From Terriglobia bacterium (lineage in GTDB: Bacteria > Acidobacteriota > Terriglobia > Versatilivoradales > Versatilivoraceae): a DNA stretch of 64,000 nt. The stretch covers positions 354,750 to 418,749 of the forward strand of contig JAKUNG010000001.1 of assembly GCA_022452285.1 (NCBI GenBank), given 5' to 3'. A program made the translations under genes and the position numbers. Below are positions 8,768 through 19,439 of the stretch, one piece after another (position 1 is the stretch's first letter; each line of letters opens with the position of its first letter). A model generated the notes under the pieces. It was not told where the DNA came from. It saw nothing but the letters and a program-made list of their open reading frames with translations, and ran no database searches.

Positions 8768-11026
8768 ATGCTGCATTCAATTCTACTCGTTTTGATAAGC
8801 TTCTCCTTTTGTCTAGTTTCAAAGATTTGTTTTGCAGAAACTCAAAACGAAAAAACTAACGATCGCAAGCTGCAAGCTTATCGAATTGATCAGCCTCCTC
8901 AATTCGATGGGCTTGTTGAAGAACCCATTTGGTTAAGGATGGAAGCTGCTACTGCCTTTGTTCAAAGAAATCCTGATGAGGGAGAATTATCAAAAGAAAA
9001 AACAGAAGTAAGAATAGGCTTCGATGAGAAAAACCTCTACGTGGGAATTATTTGTTTTGACTCACAGCCTGAAAATCTTGTCATTAATCGTAACCAACGT
9101 GATGGATTAAAATATGATTCTGATTTCATCATGTTACTCCTAGACACTTTCCATGATGGACAAAACGCCTTCATTTTTGGAACTAATCCCACTGGGATTG
9201 AACATGACGCTCAGATTTCTAAAGCAGGTCAAAGTCGAGGAGGTGGAGGAGGACCTGCTAGAGGTGGAGGTGGTGGAACTCAAAGAGGAGGTTCAAGTGC
9301 TGAGAATTTAAATTGGGATGGAGTATGGAAGGTTCGCTCACAAATAACTAAGCGTGGCTGGGAAAGTGAAATGATTATTCCTTTTCGAACATTAAGATTT
9401 AAGCCAGGTCAAAATCAATCCTGGGGGTTAAACATTGCTCGAAATTTAAGACGTCGCAACGAACTTTCTTACTGGTCACCTATATCTAGGGCATTTCGAT
9501 TCCGCCAAGTAGATTTGGCAGGAACGCTTTACGGGTTAGATCTTAAAAATCACCGAAGTCTTAAATTACTTCCCTATGTTCTAGGGGGTTTCAGTCAGGA
9601 TTACACCCCACTAAATTATGAATCTACAATTGAAAAGAATGTAGGCCTTGACCTTAAATACAGTTTAACTTCTAGTCTTACTCTTGATGGAACAATCAAC
9701 ACCGATTTTGCCCAAGTAGAGGTTGATGATGAGCAAGTCAACTTAACTCGATTTGACTTATTCTTTCCTGAAAAACGTTCTTTCTTTCTAGAAAATTCTG
9801 GATTTTTTGAGTTTGGATCAGCTAGGGAAGTCGAAGTTTTCTTCTCCAGAAGAATAGGGATCGACAAAAACCAAGAACCTGTGCCAATCAATGGAGGAGC
9901 GCGGCTAAGTGGAAAAATAGGGTCGTATCAGGTGGGGTTTCTCAATATGCAAACTCGCCAAGTTAGTGATGTTGTGCCAGCTAATAACTTTAGTGTAGCT
10001 AGAATTAGTCGAGAACTACCGAACCGCTCTTCAATTGGCCTGATTGGAGTAAACCGTCAATCATCTTCCAACTTTTTGAGTTATTCAGATTACAATCGTA
10101 CTTTTGGTGCCGATGTGAATCTAGGGTTAGGTGAATTTGCCAATTTATTTAACTACATCGCAAAAACCAAAACTCCGGGACTCCAAAATTCTGATCATGC
10201 CTATTCCTCTCGTCTTGATTATGATGATTCAACCCATGAATTCATCCTTGCCTATATGGAAGTTGGTCGTAATTTTAATCCTGAAGCTGGTTTTGTTCGT
10301 CGCACTAATTTTCGTAAGCCAGAGTACTTCTATAGATATACCTACTATCCTGATAGTAAGATAATCCGTGACTTTGCTCCTCACTTTTCTAGAAAAACTT
10401 GGTACCAACTACAAACTAATAATAAAGAATCAGATTTTCAGCACTACCATATTGACTCGCATTGGCAAAACGGTGGCCGAAGTGGAATTGCTTTTAACCA
10501 TAGTTTTGAGCGATTGGATCAACCCTTTGAAATTATTCCAGGGATTACAGTTCCTTCGGGCCAATACGGGTTCAACGAAATAATTGCAAATATTCAAACT
10601 GATGGGAGTGCTCGAATCTTTGCTGGTGGCAATGTTGCAGCTGGAGGCTTTTACAATGGAAATATTCGAAGCATCAATTTAAACGGGGGCTACCGGCAAA
10701 ACCAAAATCTATCTTGGACTACTTCTTATGTTCATAATTCTATCAAGTTACCCGTTGGCAACTTTAATACTGACTTGATCGGTTTACGTTTCAACTGGTC
10801 ATTTAACTCAAAAAGTTTCTTTCAAACTCTCAGTCAGTACAATAATCTATCTAAATCTTTTGGGCATAATATTCGGTTAGGGTTAATGTCAACATCCAGT
10901 ACTGGGTTTTTCGTTGTTTTTAATACCAGACATATGACCTCAAGTTTTATTGACCCTCACCAAGTGTCCCGTCACACACTAGGGCGGGCTCTCTTTATTA
11001 AATTCAATTATCTTCTTGATTACTAG
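8768..11026 (+). CDS. DUF5916 domain outer-membrane protein with CBM9-like N-terminal domain
   Basis: 752 aa with signal peptide; 'IDQPPQFDGLVEEPIWLRMEAATAFVQRNPDEGELSKEKTEVRIGFDEKNLYVGIICFD' and 'TINTDFAQVEVDDEQVNLTRFDLFFPEKRSFFLENSGFFEFG' typical of DUF5916; beta-barrel-like C-terminal part. Confidence 0.85.
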   Translation: MLHSILLVLISFSFCLVSKICFAETQNEKTNDRKLQAYRIDQPPQFDGLVEEPIWLRMEAATAFVQRNPDEGELSKEKTEVRIGFDEKNLYVGIICFDSQPENLVINRNQRDGLKYDSDFIMLLLDTFHDGQNAFIFGTNPTGIEHDAQISKAGQSRGGGGGPARGGGGGTQRGGSSAENLNWDGVWKVRSQITKRGWESEMIIPFRTLRFKPGQNQSWGLNIARNLRRRNELSYWSPISRAFRFRQVDLAGTLYGLDLKNHRSLKLLPYVLGGFSQDYTPLNYESTIEKNVGLDLKYSLTSSLTLDGTINTDFAQVEVDDEQVNLTRFDLFFPEKRSFFLENSGFFEFGSAREVEVFFSRRIGIDKNQEPVPINGGARLSGKIGSYQVGFLNMQTRQVSDVVPANNFSVARISRELPNRSSIGLIGVNRQSSSNFLSYSDYNRTFGADVNLGLGEFANLFNYIAKTKTPGLQNSDHAYSSRLDYDDSTHEFILAYMEVGRNFNPEAGFVRRTNFRKPEYFYRYTYYPDSKIIRDFAPHFSRKTWYQLQTNNKESDFQHYHIDSHWQNGGRSGIAFNHSFERLDQPFEIIPGITVPSGQYGFNEIIANIQTDGSARIFAGGNVAAGGFYNGNIRSINLNGGYRQNQNLSWTTSYVHNSIKLPVGNFNTDLIGLRFNWSFNSKSFFQTLSQYNNLSKSFGHNIRLGLMSTSSTGFFVVFNTRHMTSSFIDPHQVSRHTLGRALFIKFNYLLDY

Positions 11027-11094
11027 CCTTTATACCTGCACCCACAGCATCATTAGCATCTTAAATGAAAAGATATTTCTGAAATAATCCCCGA

Positions 11095-11568
11095 TTATTC
11101 TTCTGAAGCTGGAAGTTCTAACAACTCTAAACGTTCTTTGTCAGGTCCATAAAAGTAACACCAACGAACTCCATTTTCCATCGTAACTGGACTAGATCCG
11201 AATTCAACTCCCTTTTCTCGTAAATTCCGATGAGCTCGTTCAATATCAGATACTTCAAAACATATGTGACCAATTCCTTCATCATTAGCCTTGGAGTCAG
11301 AGGGTATTGAACGCCCACTTGGAGTCAAATACTGAAAGGTTTCCACCAAAGTACTAGAGTTCGGTACTGAAAAGAAAGTTGCTGCAACCTTGGTATCCTG
11401 AAATCCAGCTCCACGACTAAACTCAGCATCTTCTATTAGGGTTTCAAAGGATATTTCAAGACCTAAAATTTTTGTGTAAAACTCTTTAGTTCGTTCCATA
11501 TCTGAAACTACAATGTTGGCGTGATGGAGTCCTTTAATCATTTGCCCTCTCCTTTTTTTTAGCTCCAC
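11095..11568 (-). CDS. VOC family (glyoxalase/bleomycin-resistance fold) protein
   Basis: MIKGLHHANIVVSDMERTKEFYTKILGLEI...; GIGHICFEVSDIERAHRNLREKGVEF. Start possibly at the internal Met (MIKGLHH). Confidence 0.85.
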   Translation of the reverse strand: MELKKRRGQMIKGLHHANIVVSDMERTKEFYTKILGLEISFETLIEDAEFSRGAGFQDTKVAATFFSVPNSSTLVETFQYLTPSGRSIPSDSKANDEGIGHICFEVSDIERAHRNLREKGVEFGSSPVTMENGVRWCYFYGPDKERLELLELPASEE

Positions 11569-11620
11569 GATCCATTGATACCATAAAATTTAATTCTCTC
11601 CTATAGGCTCAAAACACAGT

Positions 11621-12466
11621 TTAATTAGCTAATTCTTTAAAAAGACCCTTTAGACTTCGTTTCATAAGATTCGTAAACTTCCAACCTGGAAGATCATCTA
11701 GTTTCAGTCGCTTTACCGCTTGATCAGGTGATCCTCCCTGTTGGATAATCTTTCGAATTCGCTGGCGAATTATTGCAAAATCTTTTTTTTGTTGGATTAC
11801 GTCATTACGATTGGCAACTTCCCCATGTCCAGGAATTACTTTGTCAAACTCAAGCTTTAACATTGCTAAAAAGACCTTGTCCCATTCAAGGCTACTACCC
11901 CCAGATGCATAGTCGACAAAAAAGTTTCCTTTGACAAATAGATCCCCTGAATGAATTACCTTCTGAGCTGGGAAATGAACAACTAAATCTCCATTGGTAT
12001 GGCCAGACCCAAAATGATAAATACGTACCTCTTGACCTCCTAAGAAAACTGTGGCCTCTTCATTAAAAGTTACTCTAGGCAGTCCTGGTTGTGCTTTGTT
12101 AACCATATTTTTTCGGGCATTGCGATGAGCTATAATCTCTGATGTAGCAAGCAGTAAAGGATTTCCTCCAACATGATCTCCATGGTGATGCGTATTTATT
12201 ACATATCGAACTGGTTGATCAGTGATGGTCTTAACCTTTCCAATGATTTCTGGAACATGTTGTTCAAATTTATCATCAACTAGAATTACCCCTTCCTTCG
12301 TAATGAATACTCCAACGTTACCACCAGCTCCATATATCACATAAAGATTGTCTACAACTTTCTCCATTGTCAGCTTCTGGCTTTCTAACGAACCTGGAGT
12401 AAAAAACCAACTACTCCCTATTAATGTTATCAACAAGGTGAAAGCAAAGCATCGAGTCCCTTTCAT
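11621..12466 (-). CDS. Secreted MBL-fold metallo-hydrolase
   Basis: NTHHHGDHVGG, GSGHTNGDLVVHF and IPGHGE motifs; signal peptide if started at internal ATG 12466 (MKGTRCFAFTLLITLIGSSWF). Track ORF extends to 12505. Confidence 0.85.
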   Translation of the reverse strand: MKGTRCFAFTLLITLIGSSWFFTPGSLESQKLTMEKVVDNLYVIYGAGGNVGVFITKEGVILVDDKFEQHVPEIIGKVKTITDQPVRYVINTHHHGDHVGGNPLLLATSEIIAHRNARKNMVNKAQPGLPRVTFNEEATVFLGGQEVRIYHFGSGHTNGDLVVHFPAQKVIHSGDLFVKGNFFVDYASGGSSLEWDKVFLAMLKLEFDKVIPGHGEVANRNDVIQQKKDFAIIRQRIRKIIQQGGSPDQAVKRLKLDDLPGWKFTNLMKRSLKGLFKELAN

Positions 12467-12997
12467 TTCATTCTCTCTCTTTCTTTGACATTGCAAGAAT
12501 TTCAATCATCTAATGTACAAAATTTAAAATACTCCAGAATTAGCAAGGCGAATAATCAAAAGTACAAATGTTTTAAAAACGAATCCTAGAAAACTATTGC
12601 CTCTGTATCCTTTTGGAAGTCTAGATATTATTAAAAAAATTGATCAAGGAAAATTCTCTAATTGCTCGCTTATTAGAAAACTCTTCAATTAGTCTAATAC
12701 TGATAGTCCTTATCAACCCTTAAGTTACTCAAAGATGATATCATTATCTTTAAGAGTATAAACGGCTGATTGTTAAAGCTACTAAATCAAATGATGTTAA
12801 ATAAAACTTGGATACATTTACTCAAAAACCAATTTAGAGCTTATTTTTATTTCATTCTTTGGACCCAAAAAGAGAATTAATTACCTAGAACCATCTTCTG
12901 TTGAACAGGGAAATTACACATATAAAGATTTCTATTCGCCCTTACTTTGGTATCTGACTAAAACAAATAAAAAATTCAGTCTCTTGGAAAAATTAAC

Positions 12998-14029
12998 ATG
13001 GAATACCGTTTTTTAGGACGAACAGGATTGAATATATCCCCGATCTGTTTTGGTACAGTCAATTTTGGAAATCCTTTAGTTGAAAAAAATTGTAAACAAT
13101 TAGTTGCATGTGCGTTAGAGGAAGGCATCAATTTTTTTGACACTTCTAATGTTTATGAAGGTTATGGACGATGGTTTGGTAGCAGTGGTGGTTTAGGTGA
13201 GACAATCCTTGGAAAAGCACTCTCTGGAAAACGTAATCAGGCTGTAATTTGTACTAAATTGGGCAACCCTAATGGACCTGGCCCCTTAGATGCTGGACTT
13301 TCTGCTCGTCATTTATTACTTGAAATAGAGAACAGCCTTCGTCGTCTCCGGACTGATTGGATTGATATTCTTCTGGCACATAGAATGGATCCTTCAATCC
13401 CAGCAGAAGATGTCTGGGGAGTTTTAGATCAGTTAGTTAGATCTGGAAAAGTTCGTTGTATTGGTGTCTCAAACTGGCCTTCTTGGCTAATGGCCAAATC
13501 TTGTGAATTATCAGCACGTTATGGCTGGACACGATGTTCAGTCAGTTCACCTGAATATAGTCTTTTAAATCGCCAAATTGAGCTAGAACACATATCAGCT
13601 TGTTTTAACTATCGTGTTGGTTTGATGACTTACAAAGGATTAATGGGTGGAATCTTAACAGGCAAATATCATCGTGGACAGACAGATTATACAGGCACAA
13701 GAGCAGGTAAGAAAAAAGCTTGGCTAACAAGAATGGACAGCCATCTATTTGATAAATTGGAAATCCTTCAAAAAATTGCTAGCCGAAGTGGTTTAAGTAT
13801 GACTGAATATGCTGTGGCCTGGATATTACGGCGTCCAATAATTTCTTCGGTTGTTCTTAGCTTTAGTAATGAAAAGCAACTCCAGACTGCAGTGGAAGCG
13901 TCAGCCAAAATAATCCCAAACGAAGACATCGAAGAAATTGATCAAATCTTTGTCCCTCCCAAGCGACCTGGAGGGGAACAAGTCATGAAGTGGCGTTCAG
14001 GGTGGGCACTTGATGATCAAGAATTTTAA
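12998..14029 (+). CDS. Aldo/keto reductase
   Basis: MEYRFLGRTGLNISPICFGTVNFG; INFFDTSNVYEGYG; IDILLAHRMDPSIP; KVRCIGVSNW. Confidence 0.92.
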   Translation: MEYRFLGRTGLNISPICFGTVNFGNPLVEKNCKQLVACALEEGINFFDTSNVYEGYGRWFGSSGGLGETILGKALSGKRNQAVICTKLGNPNGPGPLDAGLSARHLLLEIENSLRRLRTDWIDILLAHRMDPSIPAEDVWGVLDQLVRSGKVRCIGVSNWPSWLMAKSCELSARYGWTRCSVSSPEYSLLNRQIELEHISACFNYRVGLMTYKGLMGGILTGKYHRGQTDYTGTRAGKKKAWLTRMDSHLFDKLEILQKIASRSGLSMTEYAVAWILRRPIISSVVLSFSNEKQLQTAVEASAKIIPNEDIEEIDQIFVPPKRPGGEQVMKWRSGWALDDQEF

Positions 14030-14030
14030 G

Positions 14031-14056
14031 AAAATGAAAATTCCTTACTTCATTTT
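14031..14056 (+). terminator. AT-rich terminator-like hairpin after the aldo/keto reductase
   Basis: AAAATGAA-N10-TTCATTTT followed by TTGTTCT, one nt after the stop codon; weak AT stem. Confidence 0.35.
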
Positions 14057-14197
14057 TTGTTCTAAAACGGATGTCAAAATTTAGTACTGAGGCTAAGAAT
14101 AGCTTCTAATCTAAACATAGAGATTCCCCAGATAATTTGCTAACATACATTTTAGTTTAATAAATTTTCTCTTACTCTTAAAAGATGGATTGACACT

Positions 14198-15433
14198 ATG
14201 TATAGAAGACAATTCTTGCTGAAATCAGCTGTATTAACCCTAGCTGCAACCAACTTACGATGTTCTTCAGCTACTTCGCTAACCGGGCCTGAGGAAGCTA
14301 GCAGTAAGAAAAAAAAACATCGAGTAGCTATCATTGGATGCGGGAGAATGGGTCAGTATTATGCAGAAGTGTACCGGGCAATGCCGGACACGGAACTAGT
14401 TGCAATTGCTGAATGGAACCCAGAACGACGTAAAGTAGTAGGCGAACGTTTTGGGGTTAAGGCACTATACAGAGATGTCAATAGCCTTCTGAAAGACACT
14501 GTACCTGATATTGCAGCTGTAGTTACGCCTAGTAAGTATATGAAAGAAGCAGTCATTGCCTGTGCTCAATCTGGCGTTAAAGGCGTTTCCACGGATAAGC
14601 CGATTGCAGCTAAATTGGCTGATGCAGATGCCATGGTAGATGCTTGTAAAAAGAGTGGTACGGTCTTTGCTGGTGGGAATCTCCAAAGAGCAAAGTGGGA
14701 TGTCCAAGAAGCTGCTAGACGACTCCATTCAGGGGAATGGGGAAAAACAATTGGAACTTCTGTTCATGGCTTTGGTGGTGAGATTTCTGGAGGTGGCTGC
14801 CAACATCTCTCGATTCTTCGACTCTTTACAAAAACTGAAGTAGATGAAGTTATCGCTTGGGGAAGTCCTCTTGAAGCTTTAGCCCCAGAAAAGGATGACG
14901 CAGGATTGATAATAAATGGTCTGTTTAAACTGAATTCGGGACTGAAAACTTCAGTTTTTGGGAAAAAGACTCCTTATTCTGGCGTTGAAGTATGGACTGA
15001 AAATGCTTTAATACGATGGAATTGGGCATCTCCTCAAATTTATAGTGGCAAAGATAATAGTGGCGCTCGTCATGAAATAGATCCCAACTACGCACCTTTC
15101 CCATGGACTGATTTTTTTGAAAAAATGCAAGGTACCATCCCTAGTACTGATTCAGCTCCTTGGTATGGCGATGATTATCTAATTAGTTCAATACGTTCTT
15201 TTATAGATGCAGTTGAAAAGGGTACAGAACTTTTTATTTCTGGCCATGATTTACGCCAAGCTCTTGAAATTGCAATTGCCTGTAAATTATCCGCCCAACT
15301 GGGGAACCGGCCAGTCAAACTCCCCCTACAAGATCGATCACTGACACTTTACCCCAGACCCTACCGATGGTTAGGTGGAGATGTTACTAATCGACCCCAA
15401 TCACCAGAAGCAGCTGCTGGGAAAAAGAGTTAA
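14198..15433 (+). CDS. Gfo/Idh/MocA family oxidoreductase with Tat signal
   Basis: N-terminal YRRQFLLKSAVLTLAATNLRC then HRVAIIGCGRMGQYYAEVYRAMPDTELVAIAEWNPER. Confidence 0.88.
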   Translation: MYRRQFLLKSAVLTLAATNLRCSSATSLTGPEEASSKKKKHRVAIIGCGRMGQYYAEVYRAMPDTELVAIAEWNPERRKVVGERFGVKALYRDVNSLLKDTVPDIAAVVTPSKYMKEAVIACAQSGVKGVSTDKPIAAKLADADAMVDACKKSGTVFAGGNLQRAKWDVQEAARRLHSGEWGKTIGTSVHGFGGEISGGGCQHLSILRLFTKTEVDEVIAWGSPLEALAPEKDDAGLIINGLFKLNSGLKTSVFGKKTPYSGVEVWTENALIRWNWASPQIYSGKDNSGARHEIDPNYAPFPWTDFFEKMQGTIPSTDSAPWYGDDYLISSIRSFIDAVEKGTELFISGHDLRQALEIAIACKLSAQLGNRPVKLPLQDRSLTLYPRPYRWLGGDVTNRPQSPEAAAGKKS

Positions 15434-15533
15434 AGACAGTCCTAATATTTCAATAGACCCGTTTTGACATTCCAAATAAACTTAGTTTAAGAAAACCTGT
15501 TCGTGGTCTCTACAGGCTGCTTAATAAAAAAAT

Positions 15534-17021
15534 ATGAACTATGTACTGGGAATTGACTTAGGAACCTCATCATGCAAGGCCTGTGCCATTAATCTATCAG
15601 GAAATCTTCTGGCTACAAGCAATGCCAGTATTCCTACATCCATTCCTAAGCCAGGTTGGGCAGAGCAAAGATGCGAAGACTGGATCCCGGCCATAATTAA
15701 AGCAACAAAACATCTTCTTTTAACCAATTCTATTCCCTCTGAAAAAATTGTTGGAATTTCACTTTCAAGTGCTGCCCATATTGCAGTCCTCCTAGACTCA
15801 AAGAGGCAACCACTGAGGGAAGCAATTCTATGGTCTGACCAAAGATCTCTAAAAGAAGTTGAAAAATTATCCTCACTGTTCGGAGATGAAATTCTCAGGT
15901 CTACCTATAATGAGGTCTCCCCTACTTGGAGTTTACCTCAACTTCTTTGGATACGAAGACATCAACCAGATTTATGGTCAAAAGTACAAAATGTACTTTT
16001 TTCAAAAGATTATATTTCTAACTGGCTGACAGGTGAGATCACAACAGATCCAGCGACTGCTGTTTCTTCTTTACTTTTTGATGCAAATACCGAAAGCTGG
16101 TCGGAGGCTCTTCTTCAGCCTCTTGGTCTTAACACTACTCACTTACCTCAAGTTCTACCAACAACTGCTGAAGTTGGGCGGTTAAGCATTGAAGCTTCAA
16201 ATCACCTTGGTGTTCCAACAAACATCCCTGTCATCAATGGTACGCTAGATAGTGCAGCTGAAACCTATGGGGCTAGGGTTATTACTCCTGGTCAGTCCTT
16301 GCTGAGATTAGCTACGGCTGGAGGAATTCAATTGGTTTTGGAGCAACCTCAGCCACATCCTCAACTCATTACCTATCCCCATCCCATAAGACCTTTATGG
16401 TATTCTCAAGCTGGAACAAACTCCTGTACCTCCGCTCTAAACTGGGTCTTTCAGACCATCGGTTCTGAAAAGCCTCCGCTTTTTGAAACTTGGGACGAGT
16501 CAATAAAATCAATCCCACCAGGAACAGAAGGTTTGTTTTTTCATCCCTATCTTTCTGGAGAACGTTGTCCTTACTGGGATGGTAACCTTCGTGCTAGTTT
16601 TACTGGAGCAACTTTTAAACACAGTCCAGCACACTTTGTTCGTGCCGCCTATGAAGGAATTGCTTTCTCCCTGCGTGATGCATTTACAATTTTAGAAAAA
16701 CTTGGAAATTCAGAAGGGGAAATCACTGCAGTTGGTGGTGGAACTGCAGGAACTTTGTGGACTCAGATTATCTGTGATGTGATAGGAAAACCTTTAAAAG
16801 TTTCCCACAAAGTAGATTCAAGTTATGGAGCAGCTCTCCTTGGACTAGCTGGAATTAGTGGTAAAGGGAATATTACAGGGTTAATTTCCAAACTGCCTCA
16901 ACAAGAAAAAATACTTTACCCAGACCCAGAGAAAACAGACTTCTATTCCAATCTATTTCAACAATACAAAGAAATCCAACATAACCTGCAACCGATCTAT
17001 CATCGAATGAAAAATACTTAG
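15534..17021 (+). CDS. xylB: FGGY carbohydrate kinase, xylulokinase-like
   Basis: MNYVLGIDLGTSSCKACAIN; GWAEQRCEDW; ILWSDQRS; FFHPYLSGERCPYWDGNLRASFTG; AVGGGTAGTLWTQIICDVIGKPL. Confidence 0.85.
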   Translation: MNYVLGIDLGTSSCKACAINLSGNLLATSNASIPTSIPKPGWAEQRCEDWIPAIIKATKHLLLTNSIPSEKIVGISLSSAAHIAVLLDSKRQPLREAILWSDQRSLKEVEKLSSLFGDEILRSTYNEVSPTWSLPQLLWIRRHQPDLWSKVQNVLFSKDYISNWLTGEITTDPATAVSSLLFDANTESWSEALLQPLGLNTTHLPQVLPTTAEVGRLSIEASNHLGVPTNIPVINGTLDSAAETYGARVITPGQSLLRLATAGGIQLVLEQPQPHPQLITYPHPIRPLWYSQAGTNSCTSALNWVFQTIGSEKPPLFETWDESIKSIPPGTEGLFFHPYLSGERCPYWDGNLRASFTGATFKHSPAHFVRAAYEGIAFSLRDAFTILEKLGNSEGEITAVGGGTAGTLWTQIICDVIGKPLKVSHKVDSSYGAALLGLAGISGKGNITGLISKLPQQEKILYPDPEKTDFYSNLFQQYKEIQHNLQPIYHRMKNT

Positions 17022-17053
17022 ACACTTTATTGGTTTAAGTGACAGATAATCCC

Positions 17054-18088
17054 CTACCCTTCTTTCGAACAAAGACGGATTATCCTGAGAGCTTCTTTCA
17101 CATCCTGTCGGGAAATGTTCATGTGTGTTACCGCTCGAAATCGGTTAGGACCTAGTATACTCAAGCGAAGACCTTCCTGAAGAACTTTTTCTGTCATTGC
17201 CTCAGTAGTTGAGGCAACATCAAAGATGACAATATTCGTCTTAACTTCACTTGGATCAAGTTGTATTCCAGGAATCTCAGCTAAGCCCTCTGCTAGTACT
17301 TTTGCATTCTCGTGATCTTCAGCGAGCCGATCAATATTGTGTTGAAGAGCAAAAATACCCCCAGCAGCAATAATTCCTGCCTGTCGCATAGCTCCCCCTA
17401 ACCGCTGCTTCCAATTCCAAGCTTCTTCAATCAATTCTTGCTTTCCGGCTAATACCGCACCAACAGGAGCTCCTAAACCTTTACTAAAGTCTACCCAAAC
17501 AGTGTCAAAGTGGGCAGAAAAATCCTTTGCTGGGGTGTTCGTGGCAACAACAGCATTGAATAAACGTGCTCCATCCATATGTAGAACTAAGTTGTACTCG
17601 CGAGCTACTTTAGCTATTTCTTCTATTGCACTTAGAGACCAAGGAGTACCTCCTCCTCCGTTAGAGGTTTGTTCAACCGAAACTACACTAGTCCTAGGAG
17701 CATAGCGATTAATCGGGCGAATAGCTTTCCTTACTTGGTCAGCACTGAAAATTCCTCGCTTACCCGGTAAACCAGTTGGAATAGCCCCAGACAATGCAGC
17801 CAAAGCTCCACCCTCGGAAAAGCCCACATGTGCCAGACTGTGCATCAAAACTTCATCTCCAGGGGAACAGTGCAATTTAATGGCAATCTGATTGCACATA
17901 GTACCTGAAGGTAAAAATAAACCAGCTTCCTTTCCTAGAAGTTCTGCAACCATTTCTTGTAACAAGTTAACAGTTGGATCTTCATGTTTCTGCTCATCAC
18001 CAACTTCCACCTGACACATAAATTTTCTCATTTCAAGAGTTGGTTGAGTAACTGTATCACTATATAAATCAATCTTAATTGCCTGCAT
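17054..18088 (-). CDS. ltaE: Low-specificity threonine aldolase / beta-eliminating lyase
   Basis: [63 protein letters not shown] (PLP Lys). Confidence 0.9.
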   Translation of the reverse strand: MQAIKIDLYSDTVTQPTLEMRKFMCQVEVGDEQKHEDPTVNLLQEMVAELLGKEAGLFLPSGTMCNQIAIKLHCSPGDEVLMHSLAHVGFSEGGALAALSGAIPTGLPGKRGIFSADQVRKAIRPINRYAPRTSVVSVEQTSNGGGGTPWSLSAIEEIAKVAREYNLVLHMDGARLFNAVVATNTPAKDFSAHFDTVWVDFSKGLGAPVGAVLAGKQELIEEAWNWKQRLGGAMRQAGIIAAGGIFALQHNIDRLAEDHENAKVLAEGLAEIPGIQLDPSEVKTNIVIFDVASTTEAMTEKVLQEGLRLSILGPNRFRAVTHMNISRQDVKEALRIIRLCSKEG

Positions 18089-18322
18089 AGTTATTAGCTC
18101 CTATCATAATTAGATCTAGTTATTATCCAATATTACAGTGAATGAGTCATAGGAATTCCATCACATTACAGTACTGAATATGGAAGTAACCAATTTATCT
18201 GTTATAATTTTTCTAGTTCCATTTAGACTATGAATCATAACTATCCACATGTTGGCATTATACTTGGGAAACTGTACCACTAGTAATGCTGACAGATGTA
18301 CAATTTTCTTAAGACAAATATT

Positions 18323-18970
18323 ATGGACAAGGATGCCATTGAAGATTTAAAAAATCACTACTCTCAAATAGGTTTAAATAAAACTAATTTAGACCCTGAT
18401 CCTCTAAACCAGTTTAAAAGCTGGTTTAAGGATGCTGTTAATGCAAATCTTTTTGAACCCGGTGCAACTTGTCTTTCGACAGCGACTAAAGAGGGTCAAC
18501 CTTCTGCTCGAACAGTTCTCTTAAAAGGAGTTGATAAAAGAGGGTTTCTTTTTTTTTCTAATTATGAAAGTCGCAAGGCGCAGGAATTAGGCCAAAATCC
18601 TCGAGCGGCGCTAGTTGTAGCATGGATTGAACTGGGTCGCCAAATCTGCATTTCTGGTAAAGTCTCTCGAATTTCGAAAGATGAATCGACTAAATACTTT
18701 CATACTCGTCCAATTGGGAGTCAGCTCAGTGCCTGGGCATCTCCTCAAAGTAAAGTAATTAATAATCGCCATATTTTAGAAAAACAGCGACTAAAAATTG
18801 AAAAAAAATTTCATGGGGGAAAAATCCCTTTACCTCCTTTTTGGGGAGGATACTGTCTCACTCCCGTGACAGTTGAATTCTGGCAAAGTCGACCTAATCG
18901 TCTTCATGATCGGCTAAGATACAAACGCTTAATCAATAATGAATGGATTATTGAACGCCTAGCTCCTTAA
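18323..18970 (+). CDS. pdxH: Pyridoxamine 5'-phosphate oxidase
   Basis: [47 protein letters not shown]-terminal [27 protein letters not shown]. Start taken at internal Met (track start 18296). Confidence 0.93.
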   Translation: MDKDAIEDLKNHYSQIGLNKTNLDPDPLNQFKSWFKDAVNANLFEPGATCLSTATKEGQPSARTVLLKGVDKRGFLFFSNYESRKAQELGQNPRAALVVAWIELGRQICISGKVSRISKDESTKYFHTRPIGSQLSAWASPQSKVINNRHILEKQRLKIEKKFHGGKIPLPPFWGGYCLTPVTVEFWQSRPNRLHDRLRYKRLINNEWIIERLAP

Positions 18971-19007
18971 ATTTAAAACTTTTAGGATCATTAAAACTCT
19001 TATTATT

Positions 19008-19427
19008 ATGCAAAGTTTTCGAAAAGAATTATGGCTAGAAATATCTTCACGCTCTGGATTTGTTAATATCACTCCTAAAATTGAATTATTCCTGAAGGAA
19101 ACCGGAATTACTGAAGGTTTAGTACTTGTTAATGCCATGCATATTACAGCTTCGGTCTTCATTAATGACGACGAACCAGGACTTCATTATGACTATGAGA
19201 ACTGGCTTGAAAAAGTTGCCCCTCACCAACCAATTAAACACTATCGTCATAATGACACCGGCGAAGATAATGCTGATGCCCATCTAAAGCGGCAAATCAT
19301 GGGTCGAGAAGTTGTAGTAGCAATTACCGAGGGAAGGTTAGATTTTGGTCCCTGGGAACAAATTTTTTATGGGGAATTTGATGGACACAGGAAAAAAAGA
19401 GTTTTAGTCAAGATTATTGGACAATAA
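19008..19427 (+). CDS. YjbQ/UPF0047 family (secondary thiamine-phosphate synthase-like)
   Basis: [69 protein letters not shown]. Confidence 0.92.
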   Translation: MQSFRKELWLEISSRSGFVNITPKIELFLKETGITEGLVLVNAMHITASVFINDDEPGLHYDYENWLEKVAPHQPIKHYRHNDTGEDNADAHLKRQIMGREVVVAITEGRLDFGPWEQIFYGEFDGHRKKRVLVKIIGQ

Positions 19428-19439
19428 TAAGGATGTTTT

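Noticed and set aside
10131-10583. Two plus-strand ORFs (77 and 71 aa)
   Set aside because: Alternate frames inside the DUF5916 gene; composition looks like frame shadow.
11127-11318. 63 aa minus-strand ORF
   Set aside because: Alternate frame inside the VOC gene.
12506-12997. Long (about 490 bp) AT-rich gap considered for an RNA gene or degraded CDS
   Set aside because: No tRNA-like cloverleaf, strong hairpin, or residual protein motif found by eye.
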